Positions 45,737-55,219 of a stretch of 64,000 bases of DNA are shown piece by piece. Positions within the stretch are counted from its first letter, which is position 1; every line of letters starts with the position of its first letter. The notes under the pieces are model-generated. The model worked only from the letters and a program-made list of their open reading frames with translations, searched no databases and was not told where the DNA came from. Location: assembly GCF_003971065.1 (NCBI RefSeq), contig NZ_RYDV01000004.1, positions 1 through 64,000 of the forward strand, given 5' to 3'. The position numbers and the translations under genes are program-made. Source of the DNA: Candidimonas sp. SYP-B2681. GTDB lineage: Bacteria > Pseudomonadota > Gammaproteobacteria > Burkholderiales > Burkholderiaceae_B.

Positions 45737-46075
45737 TCCGTATTCTCTTTCAGGCCTAAGCGATCCCAACTTATGCTCCCGCGTTATACGACGTTACAAG
45801 GTGATCGCGACACCGCGTAACGATAGGTTCCACGTCGTCGTGAGATCAGTGGACCAATCAGTTTGGCCGATAGCAAAATCACGCGCAATGTTACAATATT
45901 GGGCTTTCCGGGTAAAGAAAGCAGGTAAGGTGACGTCCGTCGCGCAGGGTGCGTCCGTACCGCTTATCGCTTCGATAGGGTCCGGGGCCGAAACGTCATT
46001 CGAGAAAAAATTCCGATAGTGTTCGGTCGTTATTGTAGACAAGCCTTCAATTGCAATGGACAGGGATTTAAAAGC
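45737..46075. other. 339-base control region between GT2 and rfbB
   Basis: No gene is supported here. The antisense frame that enters from rfbB (minus strand, ending near 45794) looks like a shadow. The region probably holds the promoters of both the leftward GT2 and the rightward rfb operon. A TATAAC hexamer (minus strand, 45788-45783) and an extended -10 (plus strand, 45889-45897) are the best elements. No JUMPstart/ops sequence (GGCGGTAG) was found. Confidence 0.6.
45889..45897 (+). promoter_or_regulatory. Extended -10 candidate for the rfb operon
   Basis: TGTTACAAT combines the extended -10 TG with TACAAT (five of six). There is no good -35, as allowed for extended -10 promoters. Transcription would begin near 45904, leaving a leader of about 170 bases before rfbB. 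Confidence 0.35.
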
Positions 46076-47140
46076 ATGACTATTCTCGTTACCGGCGGCG
46101 CCGGTTTCATCGGTTCGAACTTTGTGCTGGATTGGCTGGCAGGCAGCGACGAGCCAGTCGTGAATCTGGATAAGTTGACCTATGCCGGCAACAAGGAAAA
46201 CCTGGCCAGCCTCGAGGGCGATCAACGCCACATATTCGTGCATGGCGACATTGGCGATGCGGCCCTTATTTCGCGCTTGCTTGTCGAACATAAGCCGCGC
46301 GCCGTGCTGAACTTTGCCGCTGAAAGCCATGTCGACCGATCCATACACGGGCCGGAAGATTTTATCCAAACCAATATAGTGGGCACCTTCCACCTGTTGG
46401 AATCGGTTCGAGCGTACTGGAACGCCTTTTCAAGCGATACGGAAAGAAACGACTTCCGTTTCCTGCATGTGTCCACCGACGAGGTATATGGCTCGTTAAG
46501 CAGAACCGACCCTGCCTTTAGTGAAACCAATCGCTACGAGCCGAACAGCCCTTATTCTGCCAGCAAGGCGGCGTCCGACCATTTGGTGCGCGCATATCAC
46601 CACACTTACGGTTTGCCTGTTTTAACCACAAACTGTTCGAACAATTACGGGCCGTACCACTTCCCCGAAAAACTGATCCCGCTGTGTATCTTGAACGCAC
46701 TGCAGGGAAAAGACCTGCCCATTTACGGCGACGGCCAGCAAATTCGCGATTGGCTGTATGTAAAAGACCACTGCAGCGCCATTCGGCGCGTACTGGAAGG
46801 CGGCAGGCTGGGCGAAGTCTATAACGTCGGTGGCTGGAACGAAAAAGCCAATCTGGATGTCGTGAACGACCTGTGCTCGATACTCGATGAATTGCAGCCC
46901 CGGGCTGACGGCAACTCGTACAGCACACAAATCAGCTTCGTCAAAGACCGCGCCGGCCACGATCGCCGTTACGCCATCGACGCCAGCAAGCTCGAGAAAG
47001 AGCTCGGCTGGAAGCCTGCTGAAACGTTCGAAACCGGCATACGAAAAACCGTGCAATGGTATCTGGACAACCAGCCTTGGGTCGATAACATCAGCAGCGG
47101 CGCCTATAAAGATTGGGTAAACAAGCAGTACGCCGTATGA
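46076..47140 (+). CDS. rfbB: dTDP-glucose 4,6-dehydratase
   Basis: Second step of dTDP-L-rhamnose synthesis. The 354-residue extended SDR has [11 protein letters not shown] at the N-terminus, STDEVYG with the catalytic Asp-Glu pair, the YSASKAASD catalytic Tyr/Lys and [17 protein letters not shown], all diagnostic. I start at ATG 46076 (MTILVTGG); the upstream TTG-type extension is rejected. It is the first gene of the rfbBDAC-wzm-wzt-glycosyltransferase operon and overlaps rfbD by four bases. Confidence 0.96.
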   Translation: MTILVTGGAGFIGSNFVLDWLAGSDEPVVNLDKLTYAGNKENLASLEGDQRHIFVHGDIGDAALISRLLVEHKPRAVLNFAAESHVDRSIHGPEDFIQTNIVGTFHLLESVRAYWNAFSSDTERNDFRFLHVSTDEVYGSLSRTDPAFSETNRYEPNSPYSASKAASDHLVRAYHHTYGLPVLTTNCSNNYGPYHFPEKLIPLCILNALQGKDLPIYGDGQQIRDWLYVKDHCSAIRRVLEGGRLGEVYNVGGWNEKANLDVVNDLCSILDELQPRADGNSYSTQISFVKDRAGHDRRYAIDASKLEKELGWKPAETFETGIRKTVQWYLDNQPWVDNISSGAYKDWVNKQYAV

Positions 47141-48027
47141 AAATACTCTTACTCGGAAAAAACGGCCAGGTTGGCCATGAACTTCAGCGTACCCTTTTGC
47201 CCTTAGGGCAGCTTATCGCCTTGGACCGCAACGAGGGCAACCTTGAAGATGACAAGGCCTTGCAACTAGCGCTACATACCCATGGGCCAGACGTGATCGT
47301 TAACGCAGCGGCTTACACCGCCGTCGACAAAGCAGAAAGCGACGAAGCGACCGCCGCCCAGGTCAATACTAAAGCCGTCAAGTTGATGGCCGAGTATGCT
47401 AAAAAAACGAACGCCTTATTGGTTCACTATTCGACCGATTACGTCTATGACGGCGAAAAGCAGGGCCCGTACGTAGAATCCGACAGCACTTGCCCGCAGA
47501 GCGCATACGGTCGAACAAAATGTGCCGGCGAAACCGCCATTATCGATAGCGGCTGCCAGGCATTGGTATTCCGTACTAGCTGGGTTTTTTCCGCGCACGG
47601 CGGCAACTTTATCAAGACGATCTTACGGTTGGCTAAGGAACGCGACAATCTGGGCATCGTGGCGGACCAGATCGGCGCGCCGACATCGGCTGAGCTAATT
47701 TCCGACGTTACGGCCTTGGCCATCGCCGCCTACAAAAGAAGCGCTATTCCTCCCGGCGTGTATCACCTGACGGCGGCGGGCGACACCAGTTGGCACGGCC
47801 TTGCCACCCACGTAGTGGCCAAACTGCACGCCAAAGGCGTACCACTAAAAATCAGCGCGGATCAAATACGGGCGATCGCCACGGAAGACTATCCGCTGCC
47901 CGCCAAACGGCCGAAGAATTCACGGCTGGACACCGGCAAACTTAGCGAGGCGCTAGGTTTGCAAATACCCCACTGGTCGATTTACGTCGATCGTACTATC
48001 GAACAGCTTACAAAAACGGAACTCTAG
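47137..48027 (+). CDS. rfbD: dTDP-4-dehydrorhamnose reductase
   Basis: Last step of dTDP-L-rhamnose synthesis, reducing the 4-keto sugar. The 296 residues carry [12 protein letters not shown] (NAD(P)-binding), [29 protein letters not shown] (Tyr/Lys) and FRTSWVF, the RfbD set. The ATG at 47137 overlaps the rfbB stop (ATGA). The next gene, rfbA, starts at the base after the stop codon, showing a compact operon. Confidence 0.96.
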   Translation: MKILLLGKNGQVGHELQRTLLPLGQLIALDRNEGNLEDDKALQLALHTHGPDVIVNAAAYTAVDKAESDEATAAQVNTKAVKLMAEYAKKTNALLVHYSTDYVYDGEKQGPYVESDSTCPQSAYGRTKCAGETAIIDSGCQALVFRTSWVFSAHGGNFIKTILRLAKERDNLGIVADQIGAPTSAELISDVTALAIAAYKRSAIPPGVYHLTAAGDTSWHGLATHVVAKLHAKGVPLKISADQIRAIATEDYPLPAKRPKNSRLDTGKLSEALGLQIPHWSIYVDRTIEQLTKTEL

Positions 48028-48909
48028 ATGAAGCGCAAAGGCATTATTCTGGCTGGCGGTTCGGGCACCCGCCTGCACCCTGCTACCCTGGCAATCAGCA
48101 AGCAACTTTTGCCGGTTTACGACAAGCCTATGGTGTATTACCCACTGGGTACACTGATGCTGGCCGGCATACGCGATATTCTTATTATCTCGACCCCACA
48201 AGACACCCCCCGGTTTGAGCAATTGCTGGGCGACGGAAGCCAGTGGGGCCTGAACCTGCAATATGCGGTACAAGCCAGCCCCGATGGCCTGGCGCAAGCC
48301 TTTATCATCGGCGAAGACTTCATCGGCAATGACCTTTCGGCTTTGGTGCTTGGCGATAATATTTATTATGGCCACGACTTTCAAAAGCCCCTGGCCAGCG
48401 CTATGCAGCGCAGTGAAGGCGCCAGCGTATTTGCCTACCATGTGCACGACCCGGAACGCTACGGCGTGGCCGAATTCAATGAAGACGGCAAGGTGCTGTC
48501 GCTGGAAGAAAAGCCGCTTAAGCCCAAGTCGAACTATGCCGTAACGGGCCTATACTTCTACGACAAAGAAGTCATTGGCATGGCCAAGGCCCTGAAGCCT
48601 TCTCCACGTGGCGAGCTTGAAATTACGGACTTGAACCGTCTGTACCTGGAACAAGGACGGCTTAACGTTGAAATCATGGGTCGCGGTTACGCCTGGCTAG
48701 ACACCGGCACACACGAATCCTTGCTTGAAGCCAGCCAGTTCATTGCCACCTTGGAAAATCGCCAGGGCCTGAAAGTGTCCTGTCCCGAAGAAATTGCCTT
48801 CAGGCAAAAATGGATAGATGCCGCTCAGCTGGAGAAATTGGCGCAGCCTCTGAACAAGAATGGGTATGGACAGTACTTGCTACAAATCCTTAAGGAAACA
48901 GTCTACTAA
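48028..48909 (+). CDS. rfbA: Glucose-1-phosphate thymidylyltransferase
   Basis: First step of dTDP-L-rhamnose synthesis, making dTDP-glucose. The 293 residues begin with [17 protein letters not shown] and contain the uridylyl/thymidylyl-transferase motifs [48 protein letters not shown]. No other NDP-sugar domain is attached. The stop overlaps the rfbC start (TAATG). Confidence 0.97.
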   Translation: MKRKGIILAGGSGTRLHPATLAISKQLLPVYDKPMVYYPLGTLMLAGIRDILIISTPQDTPRFEQLLGDGSQWGLNLQYAVQASPDGLAQAFIIGEDFIGNDLSALVLGDNIYYGHDFQKPLASAMQRSEGASVFAYHVHDPERYGVAEFNEDGKVLSLEEKPLKPKSNYAVTGLYFYDKEVIGMAKALKPSPRGELEITDLNRLYLEQGRLNVEIMGRGYAWLDTGTHESLLEASQFIATLENRQGLKVSCPEEIAFRQKWIDAAQLEKLAQPLNKNGYGQYLLQILKETVY

Positions 48910-49454
48910 TGAAAGCCACGCCACTTGCGATACCCGAGGTCGTAGTATTCGAACCCAAAGTTTTTGGCGATGATCGGGGCTTCTTTTTCGAAAGCTTCAA
49001 TCACGGTCAATTTGAATCCGCGATCGGCCGACAGGTCAATTTCGTACAAGATAACCATTCCCGGTCGGCCAAAAACGTGTTGCGTGGCCTGCACTTCCAG
49101 ATCAAACAGGCCCAGGGCAAACTGGTACGCGTCGTGGTGGGCGAAGTCTTTGATGTCGCCGTTGATATTCGCAAAAGCTCGCCAACCTTCGGTAAGTGGG
49201 TCGGCGAAAGGCTATCGGCCGACAACAAAAAGCAACTATGGGTACCTGAAGGCTTTGCGCACGGTTTCGTCGTACTATCCGACTACGCAGAATTCCTGTA
49301 CAAGACCACGGACTACTACGCCCCCGAGCACGAACGATCCATCTTGTGGAATGATCCTACGCTGGCAATTCAGTGGCCCACTGAAGCCGAGCCTGTACTT
49401 TCAAGCAAAGACGCCAACGCCGGAACGTTCCAACACACCGAACTCTTCCCCTGA
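48909..49454 (+). CDS. rfbC: dTDP-4-dehydrorhamnose 3,5-epimerase
   Basis: Third enzyme of dTDP-L-rhamnose synthesis. A 181-residue cupin with QDNHSRSAKNVLRGLHFQ (catalytic histidine), GEVFDVAVDIRKSSPTFGKWVG, PEGFAHGFVVLSDYAEFLYKTTDYY, as in RfbC/RmlC. Together with rfbB, rfbD and rfbA it makes a complete dTDP-L-rhamnose pathway. The stop overlaps the wzm start by one base (TGATG). Confidence 0.96.
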   Translation: MKATPLAIPEVVVFEPKVFGDDRGFFFESFNHGQFESAIGRQVNFVQDNHSRSAKNVLRGLHFQIKQAQGKLVRVVVGEVFDVAVDIRKSSPTFGKWVGERLSADNKKQLWVPEGFAHGFVVLSDYAEFLYKTTDYYAPEHERSILWNDPTLAIQWPTEAEPVLSSKDANAGTFQHTELFP

Positions 49455-50272
49455 TGCAACAGTTCTCCGTATCGCCGAAAGAAATGGTTGCGAGCCTGTG
49501 GCGCAACCGCAGCCTTATCAATGCCATGGTCAAGCGCGACGTCATCGGTCGTTACCGCGGCTCGTTCATGGGGATCTTGTGGTCGTTTTTCAACCCGGTC
49601 TTCATGCTGGCGGTCTACACCTTCGTGTTCAGCATTGTGTTTCAGGCCCGCTGGGGTACCGGTAGCGGCTCGAAGACCGAATTCGCGCTTATCCTTTTCG
49701 CCGGGCTGATCGTATTCAATGTCTTTGCGGAATGCGTGAACCGCGCTCCCACCTTGATTTTGTCCAACGTCAACTATGTAAAGAAGGTTGTCTTTCCGCT
49801 GGAAATACTGCCCTGGGTGACCCTAGGCGCCGTACTGTTTCACGCCCTGGTCAGCTTGTGCGTATGGCTTATCGCCTACGTCATCTTCTTTGGCATACCC
49901 CACGCAACGGTGTTGCTGTTCCCGCTGGTCGTCGTGCCCCTGGCCCTTTTTACCGTCGGGGCAACGTGGGCCTTGGCCTCGCTAGGCGTTTACCTGCGTG
50001 ACGTGTCGCAGTTCACCTCCATTTTGACAACGGTACTGATGTTCCTGTCGCCCATTTTTTACCCGGCCTCTGCCATACCCGAAAAATATCGCCCCATCAT
50101 CCAGATGAACCCGCTAGCCCCTGCCATCGAGCAGGCTCGCGAGGTGCTTTTCTTTGGACAGCTTCCCAACTGGCCCGTTTTGCTGCTTTATTTGCTAGGT
50201 TCGGCATTGATCGGCTGGCTAGGATTCGCGTGGTTTCAAAAAACACGCAAAGGGTTTGCCGATGTCGTCTGA
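49454..50272 (+). CDS. wzm: O-antigen/polysaccharide ABC transporter permease Wzm
   Basis: ABC-2 type permease of 272 residues with six membrane helices, exporting the completed lipid-linked polysaccharide across the inner membrane. The N-terminal RDVIGRYRGSFMGILWSFFNP coupling motif and the FLSPIFYPASAIPEKYRPIIQMNP segment are typical of Wzm/KpsM-like O-antigen exporters. It overlaps the start of wzt (50262) by 11 bases. Presence of Wzm/Wzt, with no Wzx or Wzy seen, argues for the ABC-dependent pathway. Confidence 0.94.
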   Translation: MQQFSVSPKEMVASLWRNRSLINAMVKRDVIGRYRGSFMGILWSFFNPVFMLAVYTFVFSIVFQARWGTGSGSKTEFALILFAGLIVFNVFAECVNRAPTLILSNVNYVKKVVFPLEILPWVTLGAVLFHALVSLCVWLIAYVIFFGIPHATVLLFPLVVVPLALFTVGATWALASLGVYLRDVSQFTSILTTVLMFLSPIFYPASAIPEKYRPIIQMNPLAPAIEQAREVLFFGQLPNWPVLLLYLLGSALIGWLGFAWFQKTRKGFADVV

Positions 50273-51608
50273 TCTGGCCATACATGTAGACAACCTTAGC
50301 AAGTGCTACCACATCTACGACAAGCCGCGTGATCGCCTGTTGCAAATGCTGGCCCGCGGCCGCAAGCAGTTCTTCCGCGAATTCTGGGCGCTGCGCGATG
50401 TGGCGTTTGAAATCAAGCCCGGCGAGGCTGTAGGCATTATCGGCCGCAACGGAAGCGGCAAGTCGACCTTGCTACAGCTTATCTGCGGCACCTTGAACCC
50501 CACCGTTGGAAATATCCAGGTCAACGGCCGGGTCGCCGCTTTGCTGGAACTGGGCGCCGGCTTCAACCCCGAATTCACCGGCCGCGAAAACGTTTATATG
50601 GCGGCATCTCTATATGGGCTATCGAGCCAGCAGGTCGACGAACGTTTCGATAATATCGCGGCGTTTGCCGACATCGGCGACTTCATCGACCAGCCCGTAA
50701 AAGTGTATTCCAGCGGTATGTATGTGCGCCTGGCCTTTGCCTTGATAGCACACGTCGATGCCGATATCCTGGTGGTGGACGAGGCCCTGGCCGTTGGCGA
50801 TGCCTTGTTCACCCAAAAATGCATGCGCTTCATTCGAAAATTTCGCGAGGAACATTCCTTATTGTTCGTCAGTCACGACACGGCGTCAGTCATCAGCCTG
50901 TGCGATCGCGCCATTTGGCTGAACCAGGGCCTCATCAAGCAAATCGGGCCATCGAAGAAGGTATGCGACGCCTACCTGAATAGCTTGTTCGAAGCCCAGG
51001 ACGCCAGCACCGACGCCCTTAGCGAAGACAGCGACGCCTTGCGTGCCAAACGGTTGGGCCGCGACGAGCTGGTATGGCGCGACCAACGGTCCGACTTCGT
51101 CAATGCCAGCACGGCACGTAACGACATCGAAGTGTTCAAGTTCGAACCCAACGATTCACCTGACTTTGGTGGCGAAGAAGCCCGCATCGTCAACGTTCTT
51201 ATGCTGGACTCGAATGGCAACGCCCTTAACTGGATCGTTGGCGGCGAAAAAGTAAGCCTGCGGGTCGACGTGCAAACCAACAAAGACCTGGCCAGTCCGA
51301 TCATCGGGTTTTTCATCCGGGACCACCTGGGCCAAACCCTTTTTGGCGACAATACCTACTTGTCGTATCAAGAAAAGCCGTGTGCCGCCAAGGCTGGCGA
51401 CATTATCACGGCCGAATTCGAGTTTTATATGCCCTGGCTGGCAAAAGGCGACTACGTCATCCTGGCTGCCATTGCGGAAGGTTCGCAGGCTGATCACCGA
51501 CAACTGCACTGGCTGCACGACGCCCTGGTGTTCCGCTCGCACCACACCCCCGTGTCCACCGGCATACTAGGCATTCCCATGACAGATATACGCCTGTATC
51601 ACGACTAA
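50262..51608 (+). CDS. wzt: O-antigen/polysaccharide ABC transporter ATPase Wzt with C-terminal carbohydrate-binding domain
   Basis: ATPase subunit partnering Wzm. The 448 residues have Walker A GRNGSGKST (61-69), the signature YSSGMYVRLAFALIAH and Walker B DILVVDEALAVGD, followed by a C-terminal Wzt-C-like beta-sandwich (about 290-448). In E. coli O9a the C-terminal domain recognises the methyl cap at the chain end. Its presence fits the methyltransferase domain of the next gene. I start at ATG 50262; a TTG two codons earlier is possible. The 1197-codon gene follows after 17 bases. Confidence 0.94.
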   Translation: MSSDLAIHVDNLSKCYHIYDKPRDRLLQMLARGRKQFFREFWALRDVAFEIKPGEAVGIIGRNGSGKSTLLQLICGTLNPTVGNIQVNGRVAALLELGAGFNPEFTGRENVYMAASLYGLSSQQVDERFDNIAAFADIGDFIDQPVKVYSSGMYVRLAFALIAHVDADILVVDEALAVGDALFTQKCMRFIRKFREEHSLLFVSHDTASVISLCDRAIWLNQGLIKQIGPSKKVCDAYLNSLFEAQDASTDALSEDSDALRAKRLGRDELVWRDQRSDFVNASTARNDIEVFKFEPNDSPDFGGEEARIVNVLMLDSNGNALNWIVGGEKVSLRVDVQTNKDLASPIIGFFIRDHLGQTLFGDNTYLSYQEKPCAAKAGDIITAEFEFYMPWLAKGDYVILAAIAEGSQADHRQLHWLHDALVFRSHHTPVSTGILGIPMTDIRLYHD

Positions 51609-51625
51609 TTCGTAAGAAGAACACC

Positions 51626-54600
51626 ATGAATTCACCCCGCTTAGACGACGTAAGAAAAACACTAATAAACGCCGCCCTGTTCTGGCCTGTCCGCCTTGCG
51701 CCGCCCAATGCGTGGGCTGGCCACATCCCTTTTGCTGCGTGGTTGATGGCACAGCTCAAGCCCAAGACGTTCGTCGAACTGGGTACCCATACCGGTAATT
51801 CCTATCTGGCCATGTGCCAGGCCGTTACCGAGTCGGGTTTGGATACACGGTGTTATGCCGTGGACACCTGGCAGGGTGACGCCCACGCATCCCATTACGG
51901 CGAAGAGATCTTCATTGATTTAAGAAACCATCACGAACCGCGTTATGCGTCGTTTTCGAACCTGATGAGAATGACGTTCGACGAGGCGCTGGAATATTTC
52001 CCCGATGGCTCGGTCGACTTGCTGCACATCGACGGCCTGCACACCTACGATGCTGTCAAGCACGACTTCGACACCTGGCTGCCCAAGCTCGCGCCCGGGG
52101 CCGTGGTCATGTTCCACGACACCAACGTCCGCGAGCGCGATTTCGGGGTGTGGCGTTTATGGGGCGAACTGAAGGCGAAATATCCCTGCAATATGGAATT
52201 CGACCACTCGCACGGCCTGGGCGTATTGCAGATTACCGACGAGTCCACCGGGGAATGCCTGCCCTGGCTGGCCCCGGAAAGCGACATCAAGCAAGAGATG
52301 AAGCAGTACTTTGCCGCGCTCGGACGCAACCTTAACGAACGGTACTACGCAGAACAAAAGCAGATCACGATCGATACGATTAGTAAGGATCTGGCCGAGC
52401 ACAAGCAACACGTTGCCAATCTTACCGACGAAATGTCGCGGCAGATGCAACACATCCAGAACCTGACGCCAGAGGTCAGCGGCAGGGACCACAAAATTGC
52501 CGACCTTGGACAATACATCGCCGACCTTGCCCATCACATCGCCAATCTAGAGCTCGCTCTTCAGAGCCGGGAACAAGATGTTTCAATACTGGCCAAGGAC
52601 TTGTCCAGGGAAGTCTTGCTACACGAGGAACAGCTGGCTGACCGCGACGACACGATCGCGGATTTGACGGCTAACCTTGAGGAATGCCGCCAACATATTG
52701 CCAACATGCAACAGTCGCGCAGCTGGAAAGTAACGGCGCCACTTCGTTTGTTGATATCCACCATACGCCCAAGCCCGGACACCGGCGCGCATTTAGTCGC
52801 CCCCCCGCGGGGAGCGCGCCGCGCTAAATCTTTACCTGCGCAAGCCCAACCCGAAGACCCGGATTTCAACGCGGCGTTTTACCTGGCTAATAATCGCGAC
52901 ATCGCGACCCTCGGCGTCGACCCCTACCTTCATTTCATTACCTACGGGAAGAAGGAGGGCCGCCTGGGAAAGCTTCCGGACATGGAAATACTGGGCAGGC
53001 TTAAACCGCTGAATACCGCGCGCGAAACCGTGCTGATCGTAGGCCATGAGGGCACCCGCACGGGCGCTCCCGTCCTGACGTACAACCTGGTGCTTGCGCT
53101 TGTCGCCAAATACAACGTTGTGGTCTTGTTCCTGGGGCCAGGCCCTATGGTCCAGGCCTGCCACGACGCCGGCGCCACTGTGCTGGCCCTAAAAGAAAAA
53201 GTCCGCCTGGCGGTAAATTCCACCACCGCCGATGCCTTGATCAAGTCGATTACCGATGTGATTACACCGAAGTTTGCCATCAGCAATAGCGTGGAATCGC
53301 GCGCCGTGCTGTCGGCGCTTTCCAAGCTGTATATCCCAACGATTTCGCTGATTCACGAATTTTCGATCTACGTGAATTCGCTCGGGGGCATACGTGAATC
53401 GGCCATGTGGTCGGGGCAAACTGTATTTTCCAGCCGCATTACGCTGGAAAATGCCTACGCCAACGAACTGCACGACCTTACCAGCCGCAAATTTCCCATC
53501 ATCCCCCAAGGGCGCTGCGTCTTGCCGGCTGACGGCGACGACGCCACCAAAGCGGCCGATGCGCGACGCATTCGAGCCGCCATGCGACCTGAAGGGTTCC
53601 CCGCCGACGGCTTGGTGATGGTGGGCATCGGCTCGGTGCATCTACGCAAAGGGGTGGACCTTTTCCTGGAATGTGCCGCTCAGGTGCACAAGCGCATGCC
53701 GGACCTGGCCTGTCGATTTGTGTGGATCGGCGACGGCTACAAGCCGACCACCGATTCTGGCTATTCCATGTTCCTGGGCGACCAGGTTACGAGGTCCGAC
53801 CTGGAAGGGCTCGTAAGCTTTGTAGACGAAGTCTCCGATCTTGCCGCTGCCTATGAAGAAGCCGACTTATTCCTGTTGACCTCGCGCCTGGATCCATTGC
53901 CTAACGTAGCGATCGAAGCGCTGTCCGAAGGCTTGCCGCTAGTGTGTTTCGACAAGGCCACCGGCATTGCCGACACCCTGACCGAAGAAGGTCTGGGCGC
54001 TTATTGCGTGGCCGACTATCTTGACACCAAAGATTTTTCGGACAAAGTCGTGGCGTTGCTTGAATCCGCAGAACTGCGTGAAACAGTCCGCAAAAAAGGT
54101 CTGGAGATCAGCGCTTCCAGCTTCGATATGGCCCGATACATCGTGCAGTTGGAAGAGCTGGCCCAGCAGGAAATCGAGCGTTCGAAACAAGAACACGCAG
54201 ACGTTGACACCATCGTGCAATCCGGCCTGTTCAACGCCGGTTATTATTTACCGCCGGATTCTGGTCAGCATGCTGCCCCTATCGAAGATACGATACGTAC
54301 TTACGTGCGTACCTGGGCCAGCGATGTCGACCTGCGCAAACCCATGCCGGGCTTTCATCCGGGAATCTATCTGGAACAGCACGGCGTTGCCGCCCCCCAC
54401 GCCGACCCCTTTGCCGACTACATTCGCGCGGGCCAGCCGAAAGGGCCATGGAATGCCAACCTGATCACACCCGCCGACGCTATTGAACCGGTTCCGCCGA
54501 ACTTGCGCATTGCCCTGCATGTACACGTGTTTTACCGCGATTTATTTTCGGAAATCATGCAGCGCCTGAACCAGAATGAAACTCACGTCGATTTGCTCAT

Positions 54601-55219
54601 CAGCGTTACCGACGAGGTCGGCAAAGCAGCCGTTCAGGAGCAACTGAAAAACTACACGCGCGGCTCGGTTGACGTTCGCCTTGCGCCCAACCGTGGGCGC
54701 GATATCGGACCCTTCCTGACCGAATTCGGCAGCAAGATACAAGCCGAATACGATTTGATCGGCCACGTGCATACCAAGCGCACCAAGCATAACGAACATG
54801 CCGGCCGGATCTGGTACCGTTTCCTGCTGGATAACCTGCTGGGGAACAAAGAGACCCGGATGGCCGACGTGATTCTTGGCCGTCTGGCAAATGACCCGGC
54901 CACCGGAATGATCTTCCCCGACGACCCCAACGCCCTGGGCTGGTCCAAGAACCGGCCGTATGCCGACAACCTCGCCACCTCGCTTGATGTCCAGTCGCTA
55001 CCGGAGCATTTCAATTTCCCGATGGGCACCATGTTCTGGGCCAAAGTATCGACTCTGAAACCCGTGCTTGATCTGGGCCTGGCTTGGGACGACTATCCGG
55101 AAGAGCCTCTACCCATCGATGGCACCATGTTGCATGCGCTCGAAAGACTATTTCCCTTTGCGGCACAAAAATCAGCGCAGCAGCTGTCGCTGACCTACGT
55201 ACCGGGGGTGACGCGATAA
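51626..55219 (+). CDS. Methyltransferase / coiled coil / GT4 / RgpF fusion protein
   Basis: A 1197-residue multidomain protein. Residues about 20-205 form a SAM-dependent methyltransferase (FVELGTHTGNSY, LLHIDGLHTYDAV, VMFHDTNVRERDFG). About 235-365 is a coiled coil rich in HIANL/HVANL heptads, ending in SRSWKVTAPLR, a common hinge in such proteins. About 465-850 is a GT4 glycosyltransferase (GHEGTRTGAPVLTYNL, GIGSVHLRKGVDLFLECA, LFLLTSRLDPLPNVAIEALSEGLP). About 960-1190 matches rhamnan-synthesis protein F (VHVFYRDLFSEI, NRGRDIGPFL, HVHTKRTKH). Short F-x3-YL modules occur at 414-446, 869-875 and 910-942. It probably adds or caps rhamnose-rich chains; the exact reaction is inferred. Confidence 0.88.
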   Translation: MNSPRLDDVRKTLINAALFWPVRLAPPNAWAGHIPFAAWLMAQLKPKTFVELGTHTGNSYLAMCQAVTESGLDTRCYAVDTWQGDAHASHYGEEIFIDLRNHHEPRYASFSNLMRMTFDEALEYFPDGSVDLLHIDGLHTYDAVKHDFDTWLPKLAPGAVVMFHDTNVRERDFGVWRLWGELKAKYPCNMEFDHSHGLGVLQITDESTGECLPWLAPESDIKQEMKQYFAALGRNLNERYYAEQKQITIDTISKDLAEHKQHVANLTDEMSRQMQHIQNLTPEVSGRDHKIADLGQYIADLAHHIANLELALQSREQDVSILAKDLSREVLLHEEQLADRDDTIADLTANLEECRQHIANMQQSRSWKVTAPLRLLISTIRPSPDTGAHLVAPPRGARRAKSLPAQAQPEDPDFNAAFYLANNRDIATLGVDPYLHFITYGKKEGRLGKLPDMEILGRLKPLNTARETVLIVGHEGTRTGAPVLTYNLVLALVAKYNVVVLFLGPGPMVQACHDAGATVLALKEKVRLAVNSTTADALIKSITDVITPKFAISNSVESRAVLSALSKLYIPTISLIHEFSIYVNSLGGIRESAMWSGQTVFSSRITLENAYANELHDLTSRKFPIIPQGRCVLPADGDDATKAADARRIRAAMRPEGFPADGLVMVGIGSVHLRKGVDLFLECAAQVHKRMPDLACRFVWIGDGYKPTTDSGYSMFLGDQVTRSDLEGLVSFVDEVSDLAAAYEEADLFLLTSRLDPLPNVAIEALSEGLPLVCFDKATGIADTLTEEGLGAYCVADYLDTKDFSDKVVALLESAELRETVRKKGLEISASSFDMARYIVQLEELAQQEIERSKQEHADVDTIVQSGLFNAGYYLPPDSGQHAAPIEDTIRTYVRTWASDVDLRKPMPGFHPGIYLEQHGVAAPHADPFADYIRAGQPKGPWNANLITPADAIEPVPPNLRIALHVHVFYRDLFSEIMQRLNQNETHVDLLISVTDEVGKAAVQEQLKNYTRGSVDVRLAPNRGRDIGPFLTEFGSKIQAEYDLIGHVHTKRTKHNEHAGRIWYRFLLDNLLGNKETRMADVILGRLANDPATGMIFPDDPNALGWSKNRPYADNLATSLDVQSLPEHFNFPMGTMFWAKVSTLKPVLDLGLAWDDYPEEPLPIDGTMLHALERLFPFAAQKSAQQLSLTYVPGVTR

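Noticed and set aside
45794-46393. 199-codon minus-strand frame entering the control region from rfbB
   Set aside because: Most of it is antisense to rfbB, which is certain. It has no domain and no ribosome-binding site.
47953-48447. 164-codon minus-strand frame opposite rfbD/rfbA
   Set aside because: Shadow of strongly supported rhamnose genes with no independent evidence.
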